DNA of 64,000 bases from Stenopsyche tienmushanensis. Lineage: Eukaryota > Arthropoda > Insecta > Trichoptera > Stenopsychidae. The notes under the pieces are model-generated. The model did no database searches. It saw only the letters and a program-made list of their open reading frames with translations, and was not told the origin of the DNA. Positions 39,001-54,000 of this stretch are shown piece by piece. How positions within the stretch are numbered: the stretch's first letter is position 1; each line of letters begins with the position of its first letter. The translations under genes and the position numbers were made by a program. Where the stretch lies: positions 2,418,001-2,482,000 of the forward strand of contig WACJ01000503.1 of assembly GCA_008973525.1 (NCBI GenBank). Reading direction: 5' to 3'.

Positions 39001-42000
39001 CTTTAAGCTAAAATATGAAATAAATTTTATGTCTGTCTGGTTACTACAGAATCCTACATTTCTGAACGATCTAAACTATATTTTATGTAGATATTCTTTA
39101 TGATTCCATATAAAATAAATAATGTTTTCTCCTTCCTCCAACCATTCCATCCAAGAATACGTGTTCTATATTGAAAGCCATTTGTTCTAATATTGCTCGG
39201 TTGCACTTTGGAATCCTAAAGAAAATATAGTCACTCCATTTCGTTCCACATCCGGATTGGTTGCAAAGTACCGCTATTAAAGATGTATACGTAAGATGGA
39301 AGCTTGGAGAATTAAGATTTAGATACAGTTTAAATCCATAGCAATATTAACCCTTGGAGGATTTGAGCTAATTTAAAAATATCCCATTGTAATAAAAAAA
39401 ACAAACAAGGTTTATGAAATACAGCCAATGTAATTTGAGAGTAAATTATTATTAACTTATTCGTTAATAAAAACAAAGCTTAAGGTATTTACAAAAGAAT
39501 CGACTTCAAAAGGGTCGAAGTCTACTGTAGAACCGCTCAAACGGAATAATTTTTATCTTGTTTGAAGTATTTTTTCATCGTCAATGAGATAGACATGTAC
39601 TATTAAGAGCCTAAAAAGAATTTTATCATTTTCTACGAAATAGTCTATAGAAATGCTGAATTTCCTCCAGTTTGGCAATCGTCGATCTTAGCACAACAGA
39701 TGGCCAGTACGCACTGATTTGATACAAGACAGGATCTTTGGAAATTCAATTTTATCGTCGTCATTTTTTAGAAACTCACCTTGAATTAAGTTATTATTAC
39801 CTCATCGCCATTGACCTTAAAAGAGTCACGGCCATGGCTTAATAGCGAGCCTGGATAATTAGGATACGATGCAAATCGCTAACCTTTACGCTAAATTAAG
39901 ACAAACTAGGACTGCATAATTAAAGATGCGGATATTCGTGAATAATGGCTTGTGGGTTGTTCTTAGACCACATATGCAGATATTTAATATGTAATTTACA
40001 TGAGCGATAATGGTTGTTTACGTTTTTTGGAATACGGCTTCTGATAGTATAATTATGTTTTCTTTAATATGTAAAGGGTCCATTAATATTTATAGGTTGC
40101 TGCCTAATTTATTTATGGATATTATTGAGCTGTGAAAATTTAAAACTACACATCCAATACAAAGATTCAACCCATTTCATCTCATCTCGCTATAAAATTA
40201 GCCATTGTGTCTCAGACATTTTTTGATGGGTGTTATTTCATATAACAACTGATTGCTTTTCTGAATTTCGTATTATTTCATCCATTCGAATTATCCCGTT
40301 TTTTGTTGCCATTTAGATGGATGACTCCTTTTACGATATGAACGAACATATGATGATTAGTATGTTCGAAAATGGTATTTGTATTCAAAATATTTAAATG
40401 TTTAATATGATTGCACGGTTACAGGAACAACTCATATCGTTTTATCACAAGTATCAGGTCAGTCCAAAAGTTCGTGCGCATTTATGGGATTTTTTTTTTT
40501 AAATCTAAATAAAACACAGTTTAACATATTAATTAACCTAATGTTAAATTGTGTTTTATGTACACTATTTAAATTTTTTTCAAAAATGCGCACGAACTTT
40601 TGCCGCATATAAAATTATATATCCCCATTTTAGATTTAGATACACTATAGACATTTTTTTGAAGTGAAAAAATATATTTTGTAAAAGTGTAATAAATCTA
40701 AACTATACTGCAATAACGAAGAACAAGCCAACAAAAGCATAGAAGATTTCATATCTTCAAAGCTTGAATCTTCTTTCCCCGAGAGGATTTGAATACTGTT
40801 TGAAGATTGAGAAATACTTTTTGTGAATATAACAACGTCTTCCAGTATTTTTTTCCAGATCGAGAATTTATCACCGAATTTATAAGATAATCTTTTTAAA
40901 TAAGTATACATTTGAATAGTTGTTTGTCCATCTGTTCAATATGAATATGTCTGTTCAAAATATGTTCGTGGGGTAGACCATGCATTCCTTTCTTCTGCAA
41001 TATCAACGTCAGTTATTTTGATTGTCGTCCTTTAAAAATATTGCTCAATTGCACTCTAAAATCCTGGAATAAATTTAAGATCCTATCTTTTTTAATCCTA
41101 AATAAGCAATCAATTTTATGAATCCTGGAAATTAGAACGTCACTGATTTTCTTACAATTAAATAGTTTGAAATTCTAAGAATTACACAATTTCTCGGAAA
41201 TTAACCGTTTAAAATTCTTAGAATTCTAAAGTCTTAACCAGGGGTGGCCAACCCAAATGTTCTTGCGGGGCACTTTGGAAATGCATCATAGCTCCGCGGG
41301 CCGCATATAAAATTATAAATCCCCATTTTAGATTTAGATACACTATAGACATTTTTTTGAAGTGAAAAAATATATTTTGTAAAAATATAATAAATCTTGC
41401 GGGCTGGAAAAATATTCAAGGCGGGCCATTATTATAGCATGCGGCCCGCGGGCCGCAGGTTGGCCACCCCTGTTGTAAACTATAATTTTTAATTTCGTCT
41501 ATGTTTATCTCGATTTCATCCTCTTTTACATCCATATTCATGTTTTCAAGCTTTTAGCGAAGACGAGCGTGACTTTATGCTCAAAGATCTCGATTTTATT
41601 TTCTTTGATTTTGTCGAGAATTTGAATAAAAATCCTTATAATATATTAATGTCTAAATGTAAAAAAAATCGCCTTTGAGGGGTTAAACCATTTATAAAAA
41701 TACATTTTTTCATTTAATAATGATGTTTTTATTTTAAACAGGGAAGTAAAATAAGACACTCGATTAATATTCATGAACATAGAAAGATCGTGGGAGAACA
41801 TGTTGTTTTTTAATATCTAATGAATATGGCATAACAATGCAATTCATGTTATTAGTTAGCGATTTACTTAAATGGCGTTTTTAGATTTACCCATGACCCC
41901 ATCAATATGTAGATTTTAAAAAAATATGAGAATGCGTGTATTTTATGTCCGCTTTCCAGATTATTATAGCAAATTTATACAATTATACCATGATCTTCCG

Positions 42001-45000
42001 CATAGTCTCTTTGTTTGGAGGCTTGGCGATTTTCATTCCACCTTCTGGTCTTAATTTAATGGGCACTGTTTAATGAAGCCTGTGTACAATTTTAATGTAT
42101 CTCTCTCTTATTAATATGAATTTCATTTTCAATTACCGTATCCTGCTCTTGTAGAACTTCCGCATCGAAATAATCTCTACATTGTTGATATTAATTCAAT
42201 ATACCAGGTAGGATTATCGTCTCATGTTGGTCCTTGTAGATGGTAAACAAAATCGACGAATAGGGAACGTGGTCGTTGATTAATATTTACCTGGAATTAT
42301 TCCGGGTAAACTTATACAGCCCTGTTGCTTCTGGATGAAATAATATGTTTCTTATATTATTAATTAATTTATTTAATGAAACTGTATATGTTTTCAATCG
42401 AATTAATTGAATTGATATGCCGTTAATTTATTTAATGGACATGTGGATGCATAAAACATTGTCCGATCTGATAATGCTGCATGAATTAACTGTATGCACA
42501 AAATGGGATGATGCATCTATCTTAATTAGTGTTGATGATGCTTTTGTAAACCATATTGATCGATAGTCCATTAGTAAATTACATATGCAACATAAAGGAT
42601 GTTCAAATATAAATGCAGTAAAATTGAATAACAAAGTGAAAAAAAATGGCTAAAACTTGCACCCACAATAAAAAAATGTAAATTATAATATTTTTTCCGT
42701 ATTTCTTATTATATAATATAACTGTCTGAAGAAATATTATAAAAATGAAGACGATTTAATACAAATTGTTGCAAATCAGAGATACGAGAAAAATTGAGGA
42801 AAAACGAAGTATCGGAAGACAATCGTGGTTAAAGAACCTCAGTTAATGGTTTGGTTGCAGCACGTCCACATTGTTTAAAGCAGCGCCTGCAAACGTCAAA
42901 AAAGTCACGATATTAACTTCCGGTACAAGAGAAACATCAAGAAGAATAAGATGGAAGTGCATACATATATATAATGGCCGAGTGCTTTTACAGTTTTCAT
43001 TTCCTGAATTCTCATTGTAAAAATTCGGGTTCACTGTGGAAAAAATCCATTTAGACAATTGATTTTCCGGTTCTTAAAAAGAAAATTCTTTGTCAATTAA
43101 GTCGGCCATCATGTGTATTTTTGCAAACAATTATAATATGGCAACGCAGTCAAAGATCCTATCATACCAATTTAATCCATCCTCATATCATAACATCATC
43201 AAATATTTCCTCTTTTATAGGAAATGAAGACCTTCAGCAATGGGGGCAACATTTCTTGGAATAATGCAGTTTTCTATTTAGCATGGTTTTAAATTTAAAT
43301 GCGTGAATCTCGCGTGGTATTAAAGGAACTTTTAAGCTTCAATTTGAGTTTGTGTAATATATAATAAAATAGATTTCTTATACGTGTAGTGGTTGCGTTA
43401 TGCTACGTATCACACTATAGAGGCTATTTATGCTATCATGCCTATAGGAATTTCCATTTAAAAATCGCATATTCATCAAATATTAATTTCACATGTACAA
43501 ATTGTTTGTGTTATTGGCGGAAATCATAATGTCATGCGCTATCAAGATTTTATTGATTAATAGTATCATACAAATTTGAACGAAGAATAAGCGATTCACA
43601 AAGACATACGAGTACAAGACACATTTGGAATAGAATATAGTTTCATAGGGATGAAATTAGTCGGAATGATCCACTTTTTGTTTAGCTTTGATAAATTATT
43701 TATCCTGGGCGTTCCCACATGCAGAAAGTTGACCCAAATTGCTATTGCGCTTCTATGAGCCCTTAGCGAACGACCTAGTTATTCGAAATTAATCTGTAAC
43801 ATATCGACAGAAATATTATGAGGGTTGAAATAAGATTTATATTCCCGGTTGAGATTTCTTTCAAATACGAAATAAATATTTGGATTAAAACGATCCGTCA
43901 ATATGATCAGATGGTAGCAAAATCCTGTTTATAAGATAGCATGTCTGGTTTACGACATTTTTTTAATGCTCGAGATATTAAGAGGGCATTGTTCTGACAT
44001 GGAGAGTTTCTGAGACAAATTATTGCAAGTTTACGAGGCTCGAGTGCAAGATTTGTTTTAATAACATGTCATTATGAAGTCGACTAGTTGGCAGTTTTGT
44101 TCGAGTTTGTGCGGTCTCGTTTTGCATGAGGATACGCCATGATGCAACCGCAGCAACCAGGTGCGTTTTTGAGTCGTGTTTTTGCCTTAAGAGTTTATTT
44201 TGTATACTTGCTCGTATATCGCAATTGATAATTTGATGTTCTAATGTCGGCTATCGCTTTGTTTATCGGAAGGTACCGTGGATGCACCGCGAAGAGCGAT
44301 CAATCAAGGAGACATGCAATGCAACGAGTTTGTGCAACGTCATAATTAATTGCGACTGTGTCGTAGGCCCGGCGTGAATGATCGTGGCCATTAATTAAGC
44401 ACAATTAATTTGTTTGAAATGGTCTTCGATGTTTGCTCAATCCAATGAACAGATTTGCCAGTATGTCTCGATAAATAAGAAATATATTCCATATATAGAA
44501 ATCAATTGTATTTTATAAAATATGCATGCCTCATAATGCCTTCTTGCCCAAATTTCCCACGTAAATAATTTTTCAATGAAAGAAATAAATAATAATCTGA
44601 AGGGGCATTGTCCGGAGAGTATGGAGGATGAGATAAAACATCCCAGTCAAATGATAATAGTTTATTTCTGACGAGCAAAGACACATGAGACCTGGCGTTA
44701 TCGTGATGAAAAACAACGCCTCATCTGTTCGCTAATTCTGGCCGTTTTCTGGCAACTGCATCCTTTAGATTGGCTATTTAGAAAAAATATTTTGTTTAAT
44801 CGATCGTTTCACCTTGCTGAAGTAGCTCATAATAAACTACCCCCTTCCAGTTCCACCAAATGCAAAGCAAAACTTTTTTTTGGATGTAGGCCAGGTTTAG
44901 CTACAGTTAAAGCTTCTGTATCCTTGGTCCAAGACTGTTTACAGTTGGATATTCTCATAGAGTATCCAACTTTCATCTCCAGTGACAAGTCTCTTCAAAA

Positions 45001-48000
45001 AAGGTTGGCTATTATGTCGTCGGAGAAGAAGTTCGCATGTTGAAATACGCTGAAGTTTATTTGAGTCAGTCAGTTTATGAGGAAGCCACACATACGAACG
45101 ATTGATGTAACCCAATTTTGTCAGATGATTATGGACGGATATTCGTGGAATTTCTAACTTGTTAGCTATTTCGCGAACAGTATATCGCGGGTTTTCTTCA
45201 ACCATGGCTATGATTAGATCTGTATTCATTTGCGAAAGAGACTCATGGGACAACCTAATACAAGCAAATATTGTTATTGAAAAAACACAAAATTTAATGC
45301 CCAATAGACGTCAGTTCTGAAAAACTTTCAATATAATCAGAATGTATAATTTTCAAAGGCCTATTTAAATTGTAGAATACGATTTAAAAAATAGGTTTTT
45401 AAACATCAGTAGCAATAAAAGCGGACCTTTTTATAACGTATAAAATATACATTGTTGGAATGCAACCCTTGAGACCATTGCATCCCTGGGGGACTACCTT
45501 TCGCTTAATGGACGGTCCCTTTCTGCATAAATTCACTCTAATAGAAAATATCTCAATTTATTTTCGACAAAGACAGATTTACAGCCATGGTCTTTTTATT
45601 CTTGAAAACTCTAGCTAAAAATATCGTTGAACTTTTGCCAAAGAAAGAAACGTAAAAGAATCGCATGAAGAATGATCTTTGACTTTGATTTAATGTTGAA
45701 GCTGTCAGGTTAGTCCAAAAGTTCGTGCGCATTTTTGGAATTTTTTTAAATAGTGTAAATAAAACACAATTTAAAGTCTTAATCAATGATATATTTTCCT
45801 CCACTATCTATAATTTCTCTAGTATTTATGCGCATGTATCGAGCACTTCAATATGTTAAATACCTTTTATTAAGTACATCGTTTCGCTAAAAATAAAATG
45901 GTACCATTAGGGTGGAATAATTTAATTGTATAAATACTGTTAAACGGAGCGCTTGAGTATACCAATACCAATTATGGATAATAAATATAATACGGCCAAT
46001 TTAATATTTAATGTATTTAAAGTACTTAGTTCCATAGAATATTTAAAATACGTATAATATTTGTAAATTGACTTTTTTTTAGATAGCATCAAATCAAGCT
46101 TAATATCTTCAGTGTGTAGGATTATAACAGAATCAAACAGTCCATCAAGTGTGCAAATGATTAATATACGTTACTGTATGGTCTCGCTTGTTATACTGGA
46201 AATGTATGGTCTAAATATGCGACAGAAATGTGTCAATCAGTATAATAATAAGTAATCAAATGATTTTTACCGATTGACTTTCATGAGCAGTAAATTTAAA
46301 GTGGTTACAACACAATGCAGTTAAAAATATTGAAATACCCCATGATTTGTTAATGAGCGTGACCACATGGTCACGCTCATCTCTATAATTCTATCATCTA
46401 ATTTTTTCAACTAAAGTTTTATTATGTCCAATTAAATTTGTCCAATTGCTTTTGAAAATTATCTCTTCTTTTGAAGTATGGAAGTTATTTCTATTCAAAT
46501 TGTTACTTATTCAAGTCTCATGGTATTTTTACTACTTAATTAAAAAAAAATTAATGCATATCCTTTCCTTACCTTTCATCTTAATAAGAGGAAATGGAAC
46601 TTATAAATAATTCAAAAATAGGGTAACAACAACCTTCTTAACGTTACTATATTTGGCTTCCGTCTTTGGTCTATATCGATATGCATTTTGAGATCGTTAA
46701 AGTGGTTATATTCATCTATTCGAATATAAATTATATACATATTTTGGCGAATTCTCCTTTATTATATTACACAATTGCATAGTAATCTCGCAATCCACAA
46801 TGCTGTTGCATTATTTGCTGATAAAATATTATCACGAGATCTGTTTGGCTCATGTGGCAGTTAGTATTATTGCAACCGTTTTTTCCGCGCAATAAATCAA
46901 ACCGTCTTATGAAATGCAATTTTATTGTTTCCTCCGCGACTATCTTGAATTGCATTTTCGATGTCCAGAATGCGGCGAAACGCGCATGCAAATGCATTAA
47001 TGGTGAACATTTCGCAAGGGCCAAAACTATAAATACCTTCCTCGAGTGTCGTTTTGGACTATAAAGCGAATTTATTGTGAGTGCATCCGTTTGCCGTTTA
47101 TATGCAATTGTTCATAAAATGCATTCTACGATCGCGATCAAATCATGTTTAATATTCGGACCGTCGCGGCTAATAAATGGGTCGTATTATAATGAAGAGC
47201 GATTTGCATACACTTCGACATGTTCGATGACATTAGCTCTTCGTTTGGATGTTGAACGAAATTATTACGTTGTCTTGGAATGATTTTTTTTTAATTCTCT
47301 CAGCACTTGTATAGTTATGTGTACGAATTCATGACATCGTAGACAATGTAAAACGTTATAAAATCTTTGTCACGTTTTTGGTATATTAAAAGAGCGTTAA
47401 ATTGTCCGTCACACGCTCGTTGACGCAACGTTTTGGATGACGGTAATGATGATGATGATGGCGGGATTGAAGGTGAGGAAGACATCGATTCAAATAGTGG
47501 TAATTATTTGTAGTTTTGTAGATTCAATATTACTCACAACAAATTTGATATGCTGAGCTGTGGAATTTCCTGATTTATGTGTACCGTAATCATTCGATTT
47601 CAAATTTGTTACACTCACATCCAAGACTCGAAGAACTTAGCAAATAAATAATTTATACATACGTCTGTATAAGCTAACGTAGTACCTCTTACCAATTTTA
47701 TATAGTTTTGTAAGCCTGTATTGATTTTTAGAGGGTGATCGTAAGATTTGCTGATTTCTCAACGTTTGTATTGCCGATAAATATTATTATTTATGAATAA
47801 TTTTAATAGGAAAATCGTATATCATCCGAAATTGGAAGCAATTTTATAGGCATTGAAGATTTCATGCCATTGAAATTTTTGGTGATAATGGTATACCAAA
47901 TTCAGCTAGCATTTAAATCTACCTTATTATTAGGTTGTCCCATAAGTTTCTTTCGCAAATGAACACAGATCTAATCATAGCCATGGTTGAAGAAAACCCG

Positions 48001-51000
48001 CGATATACTGTTCGCGAAATAGCTAACAAGTTAGAAATTCCACGAACATTAATCGTTTAGATGTGTGGCTTCCTCATGAACTGACTGACTCAAATAAACT
48101 TCAGCGTATTTCAACTTGCGATCTTCTTCTCCAACGACATTATAGCCAACCTTTTTTGAAGAGACTTGTCACTGGAGATGAAAGTTGGATACTCTATGAG
48201 AATATCTAACGTAAACGGTCTTGGACCAAGGGTACAGAAGCTTTAACTGTAGCTAAAGCTGGCCTACATCCAAAAAAGTTTTGCTTTGCATTTGGTGGAA
48301 CTGGAAGGGGGTAGTTTATTATGAGCTACTTCAGCAAGGTGAAACGATCGATTCAATAAAATATTGTTTCCAACTAGACAATCTAAAGAATGCAATTGCC
48401 AGAAAACGGCCAGAATTAGCGAACAGACGAGGCGTTGTTTTTCATCACGATAACGCCAGGTCTTAGGTGTCTGCTCGTCATTAATAAATTATTATCATTT
48501 GACTGGGATGTTTTACCTCATCCTCCATACATTGCCCCTTTAGATTATTATTTATTTCTTCCATTGAAAAATTATTTACGTGGTAAAAATTTGAATTCAA
48601 AAAATGATATAAAAATGTACCTTGATCAATATTTTGCCAACAAACCTGGGAAATTTTAGCAAGAAGGCATTATGAGGCTTCCGAAGAGATGGAAAAATGT
48701 AATAGAACATAATGGATCATATATTATTCAATAAATTTTGATGTAATACAAATCATTGCATATTTTTTTCTTAATATGAAAACGAAAGAAACTTATGGGA
48801 CACCTTGATATATATAACAATAGCTTATTTTTGCTCTAAATCTACAAATCCATTTTATTTCTTTTTCCTACACATTAAATAATATTAAAGAGAAAAACAA
48901 AATTTAGTACCCATTTTCGTCATCCAAATTCAAAATGAGCTATAAATCCAATGTCTTTCCTTGCCTTATCAAAAGCGTTATCGACTTTAATGGATACAAC
49001 TTTATTTATCGAAAATTTTGCATCTCGATACGATGCGTGATCGACCGCGCCGCAATCCATAACAATGGTCCCGACTCACGAGTTGGCTGCGATGAACGAC
49101 GGAATACTCGTTTTTTATTTCAATCGTTCGGTGATAGACATTGAAACGGGGCAGGTGCTGCAGGTGATCAATGAAATGTCGAACAATCGACAAAACGTAT
49201 TGATTCAATTATCACTCGTTATACGGAGCAAGCGGGTGATGTTCCATCCGAGGGTAGACGCTTTGTTGAACCATCTTCTCGAATTCGATTCTTCTTCTCG
49301 ATGATCCTCCTTTGTTGAGGTTCAGAAGCGAAAAGAGGATCAACCCCCCTTGCGGAGAACTTCCTCAATCGAGGGCGGAGTCGAAGAGCTGATCATTCAA
49401 AATTCTCCGTCGAGCCTGCTCGAAAATTCTGTCGTACTGGACGCCTTTTTTCCATTGTGTTGCAAAATTCCGGACTTTTGCTTTGGTCATCATTTTTTTA
49501 TAATCACGCATAATGGCTTTCTTTGATTACCGCTTGGTTCCTTTTTGAAAAATATACTACTATTTTGACAATTGACGCCCTTTGAAAATCTGTCACTGTT
49601 TTACTAATTCGCCGTTGATGTGATGACACCTCATGGGAAGTCGGGAGTGGCATCATCATTCGAGCATCTCTTCGAAATTTATTCTTAAAATTGAAAATCC
49701 GATACTTATAGGCTTGCAATTTTACCAAAATTTCCTACACGTTACAGTTGACTTATCGTTAGTATCATCTATTTTAAAATTTGGTTTTTGTACTGTGTTC
49801 GCAAATATCTTAATATTGTTCATTTGAAGGGGAAATCTCATATATATATAATATAGACACGCTTAATTTATATTGAAAATTATGTTAAAAATATTTTTCC
49901 GGTTAATATTTTTCATCTTACAGTTTCCCACGAGTCAAACTTGTTTACAGTTAGTACAAAAAGTACATTTAAAATAAATGGGAAGCATGAATAATATTCG
50001 CAGTTTTTGTAATTACGAGTACCAACCTAAATGTTTGAGGAAAAAGTTATTTAATTAAAACTTTGAGGAAAGTTCAAATATTCAAAGCCATAATGTAAAA
50101 ATGCTGGAGACAAATCTATGGACTTCAACATAATATTCCATTAAGCGCGATTACGAAATAGTTATAATATGAATAGAAACAATCCATGGTTAATTTAATT
50201 TAATTAGAATTAATAAAGTTGAACAGAAACAGTTTTGAGTGCAATAAAAATCAAACATCCTAAAATTACGAGTATTAATCTAATCTATCTTTATATTGAA
50301 GACAATCCGAAATCAGCGCATGAAATTCATCTAAATGTATTGGAAATCTATGGGGATTGCCTTCATCCAATAACGAGTATAGTATATTCAGAAGGAGATG
50401 ATATAACTATACAATTACTATCGAAATATATCATAGTTGATTATAGTAATCTTCGTGAATAATATAATTTGAAATAAGCTATTTTTAGACAAATATAATG
50501 TGTTTCGTCTGAATGTGTCCTTGTTTGATATTGCAAATGTTGTAATGCTTAGTTTAACGGATTTGTTCAGAATATTTGAGTCACTATTCTCATCGTCCTA
50601 CTTCAGCATTTTTTCCATATTAATACAAGCTTACTTCATTGCTGATACACTATTGATGACTGAAAGCCTTGAATTCACGCATTAGATTTCGCAACGCTCG
50701 TCATAGATGGGATTGCAGATGAGTCAATGGATTCGTCATGGGAATGGACCAAATTATCAATGGATGCATTTTACGAGCCATTAAGCCTCATGGTGGAAGT
50801 GCTGCCCTGATTGAAAGCCAATGGCGAAATCAAAACCATAACATGGATGCTACTCGCGATGCAACGTCGTTCGAGACGTGAACCAATTAACCTGGACCTC
50901 GCAAGCACGTCAATCCTTCGAGCGAAGAATGTACGTGCCGGGAGGCTTCATCAACTCTTGGCCAATCTATAAATTGTACAACTAGGATGTATTTAAATTT

Positions 51001-54000
51001 GCGTCATTATTCATAGAAAAACATCATCGATGCTAATGATGATTGAAAATTAAGGTTGTCATAAAACGCCATTAGGTTTGATAGCTTTAAAACCTGAACT
51101 AATATGACATCAATTGTCGATATTGCATGCGAAGTCATCACCAGGAATATTACATAAATAAGACATAACTATTTTAATCAAATTTAATTAAAATCCAATA
51201 AGTGTTAATGACTTCCATCCATTTAAGTATCAAATTGCTGCTGAAGAATTTTAAATTAGTAACATTTGATTTGTCGTATATAAATTATATATTTACATTA
51301 AAAAATATAAAAAGGGTTTGTTTGTCGATAATGCCTCCCTAACTGCTGAGAGCTGCTCTTGCATTTAAATCATCTATAAAAAGAGACTTCCGAAACTTTC
51401 CCATCAACTTTTAAAGTCGCTTTTTACCTAATACATTATTCATGCTTGAACCTTTTCGGTCGTTTGATTTAGGAAAAATTTCTACATCGAAAAAGGGTAG
51501 ATGCGATTTTCTTGAACGTCGCATAAAAACCTTCATTTATTCGGCCCGAATAAATGAAGATAAAATAGTATGCAAGATTGTGCGAGACCCTCAATCAGAA
51601 CGTATGTAAAATTGGTCTTATCTTGTTAACATAATATATGTAAATGTTCGTTTTTCTACTAGTACTATATTTTGTATACCTTAAGCTCTACTTGTAGTGA
51701 AGAGTTCTTATCACACTTATCAATTTGTGAAATGGGATGCTCATCCAGACTTATAAGGGATATTTATAAGTACGGAATAGAAATTTTAACAAAAGTCATA
51801 TTAATCATGAAAATTATTGTTTTGAATTATACAATATATTTTCAATAGACTCAAACCTCTTTTTGTGCGATTTCGAAGTCATGCGAGGTTTTTTTAAAGT
51901 TTATATTTTTAAATTTCATAAAGAGTATGTATAGAGATATTTTGTATTAAATAGGAAATAAATCATCAACACTAACCGAAATTTGGAAATAAAAATGATA
52001 ATTTGGGACTCATATTGCATCTGATATCGCTAAATTACGAACACGCCTTTATTCTGGTTCAGATTTTTCAAAATTCATATAAAGTTTCGATCAGATTCAG
52101 ATGATTTACGTTAATTAATTAATGTCAAATAGATGATTAAATTATAATAGATAATCTAAAATAATACTGTAAATTTAGATTGCATGAATTTTGTGAGCGG
52201 AAATAAGAGATAAAATGACGCAGAATTTTGCAATTTGCAGTACAAAAATATTAACTTTATAAAAATTTTATAAACTTATAAAGAACTTTTATAAGTTGAA
52301 ATATTATACTTATAAAGTCATAGTTCACAGTGTAATATTAATATTCGAGACAAAGCATTTAAGTTCACTGGAAGCGAACTCGATAACAAAGAGAACAAGT
52401 ACAATAGTTTGGTATGAGATATTCTATGAAGTATTTGTCTGAATATTTTTTTAAAATTATTAAACGTATTTAAATATAAATTCAAATATTGTAAGGCTAG
52501 AGCAAATTGCGTATTGTCACGCAAATATAAATTTGCAAAGCCCCTACTTAAAGGATTACAATGTTTGGGATGATACTCGAATCGAAAACTAGATATGCAA
52601 GATCAATATTGGCTCCCGGGGGTTGAGAAGGTTGACCTTTTTTCAGCCACCGCAATTTATTATTTTCGGAAAAAATAAAAACGGATATTGCGTTTGATTT
52701 CATAATAAATTATTTCCATGCAATACGCATGACGTAAAATAGATCTTATTAGAAATACACAAACTCTGCGATAAAATTTTCATCGCCATGTATTGCTCGT
52801 TGTAACGGTTTGAAATATCCACCCCCCCTTTTTTAAGGGTGGTTCGATTTTTCCATTACGCCACGTCAGTTCGCTAAGTTGTTTGTATACTTAAATATGA
52901 GCGTTCATTTTTTATTAGATTCCAGGGTGATATATGATACTAAAGCATGAAGTTTAAATGAAAAATTTCATCAGTTTCGAATGTAATTTGGTATGACATA
53001 CGGAAGCTTGTTTAATGGTTATTACATGAGGCATGATTAAGAATGTGGCATCAGTCTGCAAATATCTGAAAAGAAATTCAATTAGTATTGAATTTATTTA
53101 ATAAGAAAACTTTTCTCAATTATGTGAACAAAAATTACAGAGTATCTTTTAGATGAAATAGATGGAATACAGAAGATTATAATTATAATATATATAATAA
53201 AGAAAAATTTGCTATTTCGCAACCGTTATATTATGTCTTTAGCACAACATCAAGAAGACATAAATAAAATGATTTTATCCAGGCTTTGCTATGCTAATCT
53301 TATTTTACTATCTTAAATACTATGTAAGAAATACAAAAAAAGCATTATTTAGAATTAAGTGTATTTTTATAGCATCTTGTCGTTTATTAATCGATGCATT
53401 AAATATAATATTTTCGTATAGTTTTTCTTTTTGCCTTAATGGACATCGAATTTTTGCTCTTGTATCAAATATCTATAGTCAGTTAAAATTCGTTAATCGA
53501 CGCCATTTGATTCCATCAATCGTTATCGATCAACTAAATATAATGTGTCCATGTTAAAAAAAAAGATTATCTTTATAAAATCTACATATTATACATTATA
53601 AAACATTCTGGTTTATATAATATGTATGCTGAAATTTCTGATGATTCAAAATATATTAATGAGGATTTTGACAGGATATTTTAGTAAGGATTGGGGCAAT
53701 TCCATTTGGTTCTAAACGTGCTTTAATCTCAAATTTAGGTCTTGATTATTTATTTAAATAAATTAATCAATATCCAAATATTGAGTTTTCTGTTCTGAAA
53801 TAATATGAGTGCTCTTATTGGCATATTTTTTAGTTTCTCTTTGGATTATTAAGATTTAAAGTTTATCTAGTATCACTGCACTTCTTCCCAACTTTCGAAT
53901 AATTGGTATTTTTCTCTTAAGCATTAATAAAATCCCTAATTGTGTTAAAAAGACCTGAGACGTTAAGAACTAACAGAATGATTGCTATTTATTATCTGCA

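Noticed and set aside
44139..44165. Micro-exon MMQPQQP with a GTGCGT donor
   Set aside because: A single ATG-donor context without an acceptor-side partner or known neighbour; expected by chance in 17 kb.
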